A stretch of DNA of 39,293 bases from Acidobacteriota bacterium (GTDB lineage: Bacteria > Acidobacteriota > Aminicenantia > Aminicenantales > Saccharicenantaceae), in contig JAQULR010000001.1 of assembly GCA_028749205.1 (NCBI GenBank), positions 139,833 to 179,125 of the forward strand. The letters are read 5' to 3'. Each line of letters starts with the position of its first letter. The first letter of the stretch is position 1. This document shows, piece after piece, positions 17,650-24,503 of the stretch. Both the position numbers and the translations under genes were made by a program. The notes beneath the pieces were generated by a model. It had not been told where the DNA came from. It worked only from the letters and a program-made list of their open reading frames with translations, and searched no databases.

Positions 17650-18205
17650 CTTTTCCTCCTGTTTTTATCGGGACGATTAACACCGTGCTGGCCCAATTGT
17701 GCTTCTTGATTTCTCCATCCTGGCGGGCAATATCCGAGACATCAGCCAGGACCCGATCCATAATCTGCTGGGCCATTTCGGGACGGGCTCTCTCTCTTCC
17801 CCTGATCATAATAGTTATCTTGACCTTATTACCTTCTTCAATAAAACGTCGGACATGTTTCATCTTGAAATTGTAGTCATGGATACTTATTTTCGGGCGG
17901 AATTTGATTTCTTTAATCTGGATCTGTTTCTGATGCTTCTTGGCTTCATGCTCCTTTTTGTGCAACTCATACAGAAACTTGCCGTAATCCATTATCCGGC
18001 AGACTGGTGGATTGGCCTGAGGAGCGATCTCTACCAGGTCCAGACCTTTATCCCTGGCCAGGTCCAGGGCTTGAGGTACTGACATAATTCCTAACTGTTG
18101 CTTGTCCTCATCAATGACCCTGATTTCCTGAGCTCTGATCATTTCATTAATCCTGTGTAGTCTTGCCTTAGCTTTTGCCGGGCGATAAGGTTCTCGGTGA
18201 AAAAT
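17591..18205 (-). CDS. infC: Translation initiation factor IF-3 with AUU start
   Basis: A 204-residue IF3. Reading upstream of the first in-frame ATG (18142) gives RINEM continuous with IRAQEIRVIDED, the conserved IF3 N-terminus, so that ATG is too late. The open frame extends to a stop at 18220 with no ATG, GTG or TTG. The only fitting start is ATT at 18205, six bases after AGGAGG. The N-domain, linker and C-domain (EIKFRPKISIHDYNFK, KVKITIMIRGRE) are complete. A hydrophilic C-terminal tail after about residue 180 runs into rpmI. AUU starts allow IF3 to repress its own translation in other bacteria. Confidence 0.93.
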   Translation of the reverse strand: MFHREPYRPAKAKARLHRINEMIRAQEIRVIDEDKQQLGIMSVPQALDLARDKGLDLVEIAPQANPPVCRIMDYGKFLYELHKKEHEAKKHQKQIQIKEIKFRPKISIHDYNFKMKHVRRFIEEGNKVKITIMIRGRERARPEMAQQIMDRVLADVSDIARQDGEIKKHNWASTVLIVPIKTGGKDAQTKNQKSSQKEVQDNSQ

Positions 18206-18217
18206 AGTCGACCTCCT
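18203..18217 (-). promoter_or_regulatory. infC ribosome-binding site and AUU start codon
   Basis: AGGAGG (18217-18212), six bases, then ATT (18205-18203). The strong SD at ideal spacing, with the IF3 homology extending to this point, decides the start. The arrangement matches the discriminating AUU start by which IF3 senses its own level in enterobacteria. Autoregulation here is inference. Confidence 0.8.
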
Positions 18218-18225
18218 TTACAAGT

Positions 18226-20148
18226 TTATAGGTTTATTTGAAGTGATTTATTCTCTACTAATTCTTTTACCCGAGGCAACAGATCCTTAAGGCTCACCTG
18301 GCCGAGGTCGCCTCGACCATGAATTCTTAAAGACAAACTGTCGTTGCTGACCTCTTTATCTCCTACTATGGCCATCAATGGTATCTTTTGGAGTTCAGCC
18401 TGCCGGATTTTTTTATTGACCTTCTCTCTGGAATAATCCACTTGGACTCGTAGACCCTGGGCTTTGAAAACTTCCTGAATCTTTTTAGCATAGGCTTCAT
18501 GACGGTCGGCTATCGGCAGGATAATCATCTGCACTGGAGCCAGCCAGAGGGGAAAACTGCCTTTGTAATGTTCTATAAGTACCCCAAAGAACCTTTCCAT
18601 AGAACCAAGTAAAGCCCGGTGAATCATGTAGGGGCGATGGAAGCTGCCATCTTCACCCACATAACTCAGGTCAAATCTTTCAGCCAGATTGAAATCCAGC
18701 TGAACTGTAGTACATTGCCACAGGCGACCTATAGCGTCCTTTATCTTTATGTCAATTTTTGGGCCGTAAAAAACCCCCTCTCCTTTATCGACCTGATAAG
18801 AAAGACCGGTATGTTTCAGAGCTTCTTCCAGGGCCATCTCAGCCTTGTCCCAATCCTCAAGTCGGCCAACATATTTTTCTGGCCGAGTGGCCAAATAAAT
18901 TCTATAATCTTCAAAGCCAAAGGCCTGGAATAGTTTTATAGCCAGGTTGATGACTCTTTTGATTTCTTCTTCTAACTGTTCACCCCGGCAGAAGATGTGA
19001 GCGTCATCTTGAGTAAATCCCCGAACTCTGAGTAATCCATGGAGCACCCCGCTTCTTTCATACCGATAGACAGTTCCCAATTCGGCCCAGCGCAGAGGTA
19101 GCTCTCGGTATGATCTCTGTCGGGATTTATAAGCCACGATATGAAATGGGCAGTTCATCGGTTTTAACTGATACTTGAAGCCTTCAAACTCCAGAGGGGG
19201 AAACATGGCTTCGTAGAATTCAGTGTGGCCGCTTTTTTTCCAGAGATCCAGCTTGGCGATATGAGGAGAATAGATGAATTCATAACCGTCTTTTAAGTGT
19301 TCCTCTTTCCAAAAAGTCTCGATTTCATGACGGATAATGGCCCCTTTAGGATGCCAAATAACCAGACCGCCGCCCAGGTCTTCACTGGTGCTGTAAAGTT
19401 CAAGCTCCTGTCCCAGTAGCCGGTGATCACGCTTCTTGGCCTCTTCCAGAAAGTTCAGGTAATCCTCAAGCTCCTTCTGGCTGAAGAAAGCAGTCCCATA
19501 GATTCTCTGCAATTGCGGTCCTTTTTCATTGCCTTTCCAGTAGGCGCCAGATACAGACAGAAGCTTAAAGTGCTGAATATACCTGGTAGAAGGCAGATGA
19601 GGGCCCAGGCAGAAATCAATAAAATCGCCCTGCTGGTAAAGAGAAACCTCTGATCCTCCCTTTTCCTGGATCAGTTCCAGTTTCAATTCCTGACCACGTT
19701 CCTGGAAGATGCTAATAGCTTCTTCTTTGTTGACCACCAGTCGCTTGATGGGTTGATCAAGACTGACTATTTCCTTCATCCTTTTTTCTATGGCTTCCAG
19801 ATCTTCGGGGGTAAAAGGGGTTGGCCGCAAGAAGTCATAATAAAATCCATTTTCTACGGCCGGGCCAATCCCCACCTGTATTCCGGGAAAGAGGTCAGTA
19901 ACCGCATGAGCCAATAGATGAGCAGCACTGTGTCTCAGGACTTCTAAGGCCTGAGGATCACCAGGGAAAATCAAAGAAAGCTCTCTTTCTTGGTCAGCAG
20001 GATGATTGAGATCCAGAAGCTGTCCATTTGAGCGGAAGAGTATTGGTTTGGTCTCCTGCGGAAACTGCCGTAGCAGTTCTGATAGAGGAGCCCCTGCTTT
20101 TATGAAAAAAACAGACTCTTCAACCTTGATTTTAATTAGCTTTTCCAT
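18226..20148 (-). CDS. thrS: Threonyl-tRNA synthetase
   Basis: A full-length class II synthetase (640 residues). An N-terminal TGS domain is followed by the editing domain with HSAAHLLAHAV (zinc-site HxxxH) and its later cysteine and histidine. The catalytic core has MNCPFHIVAYKSRQRSYREL, motif 2 RYERSGVLHGLLRVRGFTQD and motif 3 IHRALLGSMERFFGVLIEHY. The anticodon domain follows (VQMIILPIADRHEAYA). The ATG at 20148 is used; a TTG lies one codon before it, and there is no strong SD. It follows tRNA-Val by 85 bases and precedes infC closely. Confidence 0.97.
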   Translation of the reverse strand: MEKLIKIKVEESVFFIKAGAPLSELLRQFPQETKPILFRSNGQLLDLNHPADQERELSLIFPGDPQALEVLRHSAAHLLAHAVTDLFPGIQVGIGPAVENGFYYDFLRPTPFTPEDLEAIEKRMKEIVSLDQPIKRLVVNKEEAISIFQERGQELKLELIQEKGGSEVSLYQQGDFIDFCLGPHLPSTRYIQHFKLLSVSGAYWKGNEKGPQLQRIYGTAFFSQKELEDYLNFLEEAKKRDHRLLGQELELYSTSEDLGGGLVIWHPKGAIIRHEIETFWKEEHLKDGYEFIYSPHIAKLDLWKKSGHTEFYEAMFPPLEFEGFKYQLKPMNCPFHIVAYKSRQRSYRELPLRWAELGTVYRYERSGVLHGLLRVRGFTQDDAHIFCRGEQLEEEIKRVINLAIKLFQAFGFEDYRIYLATRPEKYVGRLEDWDKAEMALEEALKHTGLSYQVDKGEGVFYGPKIDIKIKDAIGRLWQCTTVQLDFNLAERFDLSYVGEDGSFHRPYMIHRALLGSMERFFGVLIEHYKGSFPLWLAPVQMIILPIADRHEAYAKKIQEVFKAQGLRVQVDYSREKVNKKIRQAELQKIPLMAIVGDKEVSNDSLSLRIHGRGDLGQVSLKDLLPRVKELVENKSLQINL

Positions 20149-20199
20149 CAATCCAATTCAACTTTTTCTTTTGCTCTATCTTACCATAATCTGGTTAAC

Positions 20200-20220
20200 T
20201 TTTATCTTCTGGAGATAAAA
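20200..20220. repeat. Perfect 8-bp stem between tRNA-Val and thrS
   Basis: On the minus strand TTTTATCT-CCAGA-AGATAAAA forms a perfect hairpin, preceded by a run of seven Ts that starts shortly after the tRNA. The T-run comes before rather than after the stem, so this is not a standard terminator. It may mark processing between tRNA and mRNA, or weak attenuation of thrS. Confidence 0.4.
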
Positions 20221-20233
20221 AAATAAGATAAGG

Positions 20234-20308
20234 TGGTAGGCGCGGAGGGGATCGAACCCACGACCTCTTCCGCGTCAAGGAAGCGCTCTCCCACTGAGCT
20301 ACGCGCCT
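20234..20308 (-). tRNA. tRNA-Val (anticodon GAC)
   Basis: A complete 75-base cloverleaf. The acceptor AGGCGCG pairs with CGCGCCT, followed by discriminator A and an encoded CCA. The D stem is GCTC/GAGC. The anticodon stem CTTCC/GGAAG encloses the loop TTGACGC, anticodon GAC, reading valine GUC/GUU. The T loop is TTCGATC on a stem with one T-T mismatch. A consensus promoter lies just upstream. It is the first unit of the minus-strand run that continues into thrS. Confidence 0.95.
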
Positions 20309-20332
20309 GCCCGACAATTTTCAAGCCTTTAT

Positions 20333-20362
20333 ATATTAATTAAATCAGCCCTGAGCTGTCAA
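20333..20362 (-). promoter_or_regulatory. Sigma-70-type promoter for tRNA-Val (and perhaps thrS)
   Basis: A perfect -35 TTGACA (20362-20357), an 18-base spacer and -10 TAATAT (20338-20333). Transcription would begin near 20326, about 18 bases before the tRNA. No obvious terminator separates the tRNA from thrS, so read-through into the translation genes is possible. Confidence 0.7.
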
Positions 20363-20444
20363 GCTGGCCTTGACTTCTTTCAGAGCTGGCTATCTAAGCC
20401 AAGGAGATGAAAAGTTATGTTTTTCAACTTACCCAGCCGATGAT

Positions 20445-20476
20445 TTGATGATAATACGAGCGTCATAGGTTATAAT
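20445..20476 (+). promoter_or_regulatory. Promoter for a probably leaderless phosphoesterase mRNA
   Basis: A perfect -10 TATAAT (20471-20476) ends only six bases before the ATG at 20483. A start at the normal distance from the -10 would fall on or next to the A of that ATG. The best -35 is TTGATG (20445-20450) with a long 20-base spacer. No SD is present between the -10 and the start codon. Confidence 0.5.
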
Positions 20477-20482
20477 AAAAAT

Positions 20483-20962
20483 ATGATAGGCATTATGTCA
20501 GATTCACATGATAACCTTCCGGCTATTAAGAAAGCCGTAGAGCTGTTCAACCAGGTTGGCTGCTCTCTGGTAATTCACGCTGGCGACGTGGTGGCTCCTT
20601 TTGCTGGCCGGGAGCTGGGAAATCTTAAGTGCCCGGTAAAAGCGGTTTTCGGTAACTGTGATGGGGAAAAAGATGGGCTGTTGAAAGTCTTTGAGAAATT
20701 TGGCCAAATAACCCGGGCTCCGTTTAAATTCAGCCATCAGAACCTACAGTTCTGGTTATCTCATTATCCTGTTGAAAATCAAAAACCAGCCGGGGTAGAC
20801 GTCCTGGTCTTTGGCCACACCCATAGAGCCCAGGTTAATCGTGACAATAATCTTCTGATTGTCAATCCTGGGGAAAACTGCGGTTGGGTCAATGGTATAA
20901 GTACCATAGCTATTCTTGAGCCCACCACCCTGAAAGTGGATATTATTACTTTAGAGTCTTAA
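20483..20962 (+). CDS. YfcE/MJ0936-type metallophosphodiesterase
   Basis: A 159-residue single-domain calcineurin-like phosphoesterase. Metal and catalytic motifs are in order: MSDSHDN (DxH), HAGDVV (GD), FGNCDGE (GNxD), SHYP and VFGHTHRAQV (GHTH). Characterised relatives hydrolyse artificial phosphodiesters with Mn2+ or Ni2+; the natural substrate is unknown. It is transcribed divergently from tRNA-Val. The ATG sits six bases after a perfect TATAAT and has no SD, so it is probably read from a leaderless mRNA. Confidence 0.9.
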   Translation: MIGIMSDSHDNLPAIKKAVELFNQVGCSLVIHAGDVVAPFAGRELGNLKCPVKAVFGNCDGEKDGLLKVFEKFGQITRAPFKFSHQNLQFWLSHYPVENQKPAGVDVLVFGHTHRAQVNRDNNLLIVNPGENCGWVNGISTIAILEPTTLKVDIITLES

Positions 20963-20979
20963 GGATTTTGGATAAGACT

Positions 20980-21105
20980 ATGAAAGGCCTAAGTAACAGA
21001 CAGAAGCCCGGATGGTTTTCTGTAAGGAAAGGGGCAAAAAATAAAACCGAAAGACCACGGGTTCGGAAACCTGACCATCTTCAAAGATCTAAAAAGACCA
21101 AATAA
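20980..21105 (+). CDS. Small highly basic ORF, 41 residues
   Basis: An ATG-initiated frame of 41 codons 17 bases after the phosphoesterase stop. About 15 of 41 residues are Lys or Arg, spread over the whole length, with a single Trp in PGWFSVRKG and a C-terminus of RSKKTK. The composition suits a nucleic-acid- or ribosome-associated micro-protein. I recognise no family, and it is not a clear bTHX or L36 relative. There is no strong SD (AAGGA lies about 14 bases off), so translation would depend on coupling to the upstream gene. It may be spurious. Confidence 0.35.
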   Translation: MKGLSNRQKPGWFSVRKGAKNKTERPRVRKPDHLQRSKKTK

Positions 21106-21130
21106 AAATTCGTCCAGCTGAATACAGTCA

Positions 21131-21188
21131 TTAGACTTTAACCCCCCTTTTTTGCTATACTTATAACCTGTTTTTTGGGACTTATAAT
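21131..21188 (+). promoter_or_regulatory. Candidate promoters for the carbamate kinase operon
   Basis: There are two possible -10 boxes. One is an extended -10, TGCTATACT (21153-21161), with TTAGAC (21131-21136) as a distant -35. The other is a perfect TATAAT (21183-21188) within the AT-rich inverted repeat CTTATA-ATATA-TATAAG. A C-run and T-run lie between the -35 and the first -10. The COG2403-type gene follows with AAGGAG at 21222-21227. Which box is used cannot be told from sequence. Confidence 0.4.
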
Positions 21189-21233
21189 ATATATAAGGTT
21201 TACCAAAATTTAAAATTAATTAAGGAGTATTAA

Positions 21234-22538
21234 ATGAAAAAAGTCATAATCATGGGAGCTGCAGGTCGTGATTTCCACAATTTCAACGTATTTTTCCGCG
21301 ATAACAAGGAATACCGAGTAGTAGCTTTTACTGCTACCCAGATCCCCGATATCGAGGGACGAAAATATCCGGCCGCTCTGGCTGGAAAGCTTTATCCTAA
21401 GGGTATTCCGATTTTTTCTGAAGCTGAACTGCCAGACCTGATTAAAACTCATAAAGTGGATGAAGTTCATTTTGCTTATAGCGATGTCTCTCATGAATAT
21501 GTAATGAACAAGGCTTCTGAGGTTCTGGCGGCCGGGGCCAATTTTGTTCTGCTCGGGCCCAATGACACCATGATTAAGAGTCGCAAACCAGTGGTTTCAA
21601 TCTGTGCGGTTCGAACCGGATCAGGCAAGAGTCAGACTACCAGAAAGGTAGCCCTGACTTTAAAGGCTAAAGGACGTCGAGTGGTGGTTATCAGACATCC
21701 TATGCCATATGGCGATCTGGTTAAACAGAAAGTGCAGAGATTTGCTACCTATGAAGACCTTGATCGGCATGAATGCACCATTGAAGAGAGAGAAGAATAT
21801 GAACCCCATATTGATAATGGTATCGTGGTCTATGCCGGGGTTGATTATGGGGCAATTCTGAAACAGGCTGAAAAAGAAGCCGATATTATCCTCTGGGATG
21901 GCGGCAACAATGATTTTTCGTTTTACAAGTCTGACCTGGAAATTGTAGTAGTTGATCCCCATCGAGCCGGGCATGAACTCAGATATCATCCAGGTGAGAC
22001 CAACTTTCGCCGGGCCGACGTCTTAGTGGTCAATAAAATTGATACCGCTGACCCGGAAAAGGTTAAGCTAGTAATGGATAATATAAAAAAGGTGAACCCT
22101 CGGGCGAAAATCATAAAAGCCAACTCTCCGATTTTCGTGGACGATGGCTCAGAGATAAGGGGCAAGCGGGTTCTGGTCATTGAAGATGGTCCTACCCTGA
22201 CCCATGGCGGTATGGCCTATGGAGCTGGTATTGTGGCTGCTAAGAAATACCAGGCTGCAGAAATAATTGATCCCAGGTCAAATGCAGTTGGTAGCATCAA
22301 AAAGACTTTTGCAAAATATAATCATCTCGATAAAGTCCTCCCGGCCATGGGCTACGGTGAAAAACAGATGAAGGAGCTGGCTGCAACTATCAATAAGATA
22401 GATTGTGACCTGGTGGTTAGTGCTACTCCTATTGACCTTAACCGGGTAATAAAGATAAATAAACCCATGCTCAGGGTCCGTTATGAACTGGAGGAAGTCG
22501 GTACCCCAAACCTGAAAACTGTTTTAAAGGGATTCTAA
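21234..22538 (+). CDS. Cyclic 2,3-diphosphoglycerate synthetase-like GTPase (COG2403 type)
   Basis: A 434-residue protein. The N-terminal Rossmann-like part begins VIIMGAAGRDFHNFN and contains FTATQIPDIEGRKYP. A P-loop domain follows with RTGSGKSQTT near residue 128, ILWDGGNNDFSF (Walker B-like) and VVNKIDTAD (NKxD). Archaeal relatives (Cpgs) close 2,3-diphosphoglycerate into a cyclic compound using ATP; the role in bacteria is unknown. It begins the operon ahead of carbamate kinase and ornithine carbamoyltransferase, so a part in carbamoyl-phosphate or energy metabolism is inferred. AAGGAG stands before the ATG. Confidence 0.85.
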   Translation: MKKVIIMGAAGRDFHNFNVFFRDNKEYRVVAFTATQIPDIEGRKYPAALAGKLYPKGIPIFSEAELPDLIKTHKVDEVHFAYSDVSHEYVMNKASEVLAAGANFVLLGPNDTMIKSRKPVVSICAVRTGSGKSQTTRKVALTLKAKGRRVVVIRHPMPYGDLVKQKVQRFATYEDLDRHECTIEEREEYEPHIDNGIVVYAGVDYGAILKQAEKEADIILWDGGNNDFSFYKSDLEIVVVDPHRAGHELRYHPGETNFRRADVLVVNKIDTADPEKVKLVMDNIKKVNPRAKIIKANSPIFVDDGSEIRGKRVLVIEDGPTLTHGGMAYGAGIVAAKKYQAAEIIDPRSNAVGSIKKTFAKYNHLDKVLPAMGYGEKQMKELAATINKIDCDLVVSATPIDLNRVIKINKPMLRVRYELEEVGTPNLKTVLKGF

Positions 22539-22596
22539 CCTGCTATCAGGAATCCAGGTTAGAAAACTGGTGACTAAAGGAGCTAAGAAGAGCCGG

Positions 22597-23583
22597 ATGA
22601 AAACCAAGATTGCCCTGATAGCCTTTGGTGGCAATGCCATCCTGCTTGACAACCAGAAGGGTCTGCAGGAAGAACAGATGCGCAACTCTCAGAAAGCCGC
22701 TGAACTAATGGTCCAGATTATTAAAAAAGGTTATGAGCTAATCTTAGTTCATGGCAATGGCCCGCAGGTTGGCAATCTGCTAATTCAAATGGAAGAAGCA
22801 GCCAATAAGATCCCTCCTTTTTCCCTGGATGTCTGTGATGCCATGACCGAAGGCTCTATGGGATTCATGCTGGAAAAGGCCCTGGTTAATGAGCTACGAA
22901 AGAGTTCAATTGACAAAGACGTGGCCACAGTGATTACCCAGGTAGTGGTAGATAAAGGCGACCCGGCCTTTCAAAAACCCACTAAACCAGTCGGCCCCTT
23001 CTACACAAAATTCCGGGCTCAACAATTGGCCAGGCAGAAAAAATGGACCATGGTTGAAGATGCTGGCCGTGGTTACCGGAAAGTGGTCCCGTCTCCAAAG
23101 CCAATAGATGTGGTGCCTAAATGGATCATCAGGGATCTGGTTATGTCTGGTAGGGTTGTAATTGCTGCCGGCGGTGGGGGTATTCCAGTTATCATCAATG
23201 GCCGTGGCCTGTATGAAGGAGTGGAAGCGGTAATTGATAAAGACTATGCGGCCAGTCTGTTAGCCCGGGAAACCGGGGCTGAGCTTTTCATAATTTTGAC
23301 CGGAGTGCCACGGGTTTATTACAACTTTGGCCAGCCTGACCAGAGGCCATTATCTGTTATTTCAATGGAAGAAGCTAAAAAATATCTGGCTGAAGGTCAG
23401 TTTCCAGCTGGCTCCATGGCTCCTAAGGTTAGGGCTGCTATTGAATATATTGAAGCTGGTGGCCAGGAAGTGCTGATTACCTCAGCCAATCATCTTAAAG
23501 CGGCTCTAATAAACCGTTCTGGCACCCGGATTGTAGCCAGAAGAGATGACCAGAATATTCTGGAGATCGGAGGACAGGTATGA
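22597..23583 (+). CDS. arcC: Carbamate kinase
   Basis: A 328-residue amino-acid-kinase-fold enzyme making ATP from carbamoyl phosphate and ADP, or the reverse. Motifs are ALIAFGGNAIL, LVHGNGPQVGNLL, AAGGGGIPVI and IDKDYAASLLA, plus PAGSMAPKVRAAIEYIEAGG near the end. I chose the ATG at 22597, the usual family N-terminus; a GTG at 22570 would add nine basic residues, and an AAAGGAG site lies between the two. The stop overlaps the carbamoyltransferase start by 4 bases. The pair suggests fermentative citrulline or carbamoyl-phosphate use. No arginine deiminase is present. Confidence 0.94.
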   Translation: MKTKIALIAFGGNAILLDNQKGLQEEQMRNSQKAAELMVQIIKKGYELILVHGNGPQVGNLLIQMEEAANKIPPFSLDVCDAMTEGSMGFMLEKALVNELRKSSIDKDVATVITQVVVDKGDPAFQKPTKPVGPFYTKFRAQQLARQKKWTMVEDAGRGYRKVVPSPKPIDVVPKWIIRDLVMSGRVVIAAGGGGIPVIINGRGLYEGVEAVIDKDYAASLLARETGAELFIILTGVPRVYYNFGQPDQRPLSVISMEEAKKYLAEGQFPAGSMAPKVRAAIEYIEAGGQEVLITSANHLKAALINRSGTRIVARRDDQNILEIGGQV

Positions 23584-24500
23584 AAAAAGATTTTATCAGT
23601 ATTCATGACTTAACTACCTATGAATTTCACGAGATAATGGACCTGACAAAAAGGATGAAAAAGAATCCCTCAAAATTCCGTAAGGTATTAAGAGATAAAA
23701 TCTTAGCCATGATTTTTCAAAAACCTTCGCTTCGAACCAGGATGACCTTTGAAGTGGGAATGCTCCAACTGGGTGGTGAAGCTGTTTACTTAGCACCATC
23801 AGATATTCAGATGGGTTCGAGGGAAGGGGTTAGGGATATCGGGAAGAATATGGAACGCTGGGTTGACGGGATTATGATCCGGACCTTTGGGCATAACATC
23901 ATCCTGGAGCTGGCGGAGAGCACCAAGGTTCCGGTCATCAATGCTCTAACTGATCTGTTCCATCCATGTCAAGCCCTGGCTGACTTTTTTACTCTGGTGG
24001 AGAAGAAAGGTAGTTCAGCTGGACTGAAGCTGGCTTATGTCGGAGATGGCAACAATGTCTGTCACAGCTTGATGCTGGCTGCGGCTAGAGCCGGGACGAA
24101 GATGGCTATAGCTACTCCGCCTGGATATGAACCCAAACCCGAGGTCGTAGAATGGGCTAAGGAAGACGGAAAAGAAACCGGCTTTGAGCTTAAAATCACT
24201 AATGACCCAGTGGAAGCAGTTGATGGAGCCGATGCTGTCTACACAGATGTCTGGGCTTCTATGGGCCAGGAAGCTGAAAAAGAAGCCAGGGGAAAAATAT
24301 TCTTGCCCTATCAGGTCAATATGGAATTGTTTTCAAAAGCTAAACCTGAGGCCTATTTTATGCACTGTCTGCCGGCTCATAGGGGGGAAGAGGTAACTGA
24401 TGAAGTAATTGACTCAGCCAACTCCATAGTTTATGACCAGGCAGAAAATAGATTACATGTTCAGAAAGTAATTATGATGCTTTTGATGGGGAAAAAATAG
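23580..24500 (+). CDS. Ornithine carbamoyltransferase
   Basis: A 306-residue transferase interconverting ornithine plus carbamoyl phosphate with citrulline. The carbamoyl-phosphate loop reads SLRTRMTFE, a Leu variant of STRTR. HPCQALADF, DVWASMGQE and HCLPAHRGEEV are all present and point to ornithine rather than aspartate. Coupling to arcC suggests the catabolic role (arcB), but the anabolic argF cannot be excluded by sequence. GGAGG lies six bases before the ATG, which overlaps the arcC stop. The next gene begins three bases after its TAG. Confidence 0.93.
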   Translation: MKKDFISIHDLTTYEFHEIMDLTKRMKKNPSKFRKVLRDKILAMIFQKPSLRTRMTFEVGMLQLGGEAVYLAPSDIQMGSREGVRDIGKNMERWVDGIMIRTFGHNIILELAESTKVPVINALTDLFHPCQALADFFTLVEKKGSSAGLKLAYVGDGNNVCHSLMLAAARAGTKMAIATPPGYEPKPEVVEWAKEDGKETGFELKITNDPVEAVDGADAVYTDVWASMGQEAEKEARGKIFLPYQVNMELFSKAKPEAYFMHCLPAHRGEEVTDEVIDSANSIVYDQAENRLHVQKVIMMLLMGKK

Positions 24501-24503
24501 ATC

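Noticed and set aside
20200-20233. Intrinsic terminator after tRNA-Val
   Set aside because: The T-run comes before the hairpin on the minus strand, and on the plus strand the hairpin is followed by As. Neither orientation fits a rho-independent terminator.
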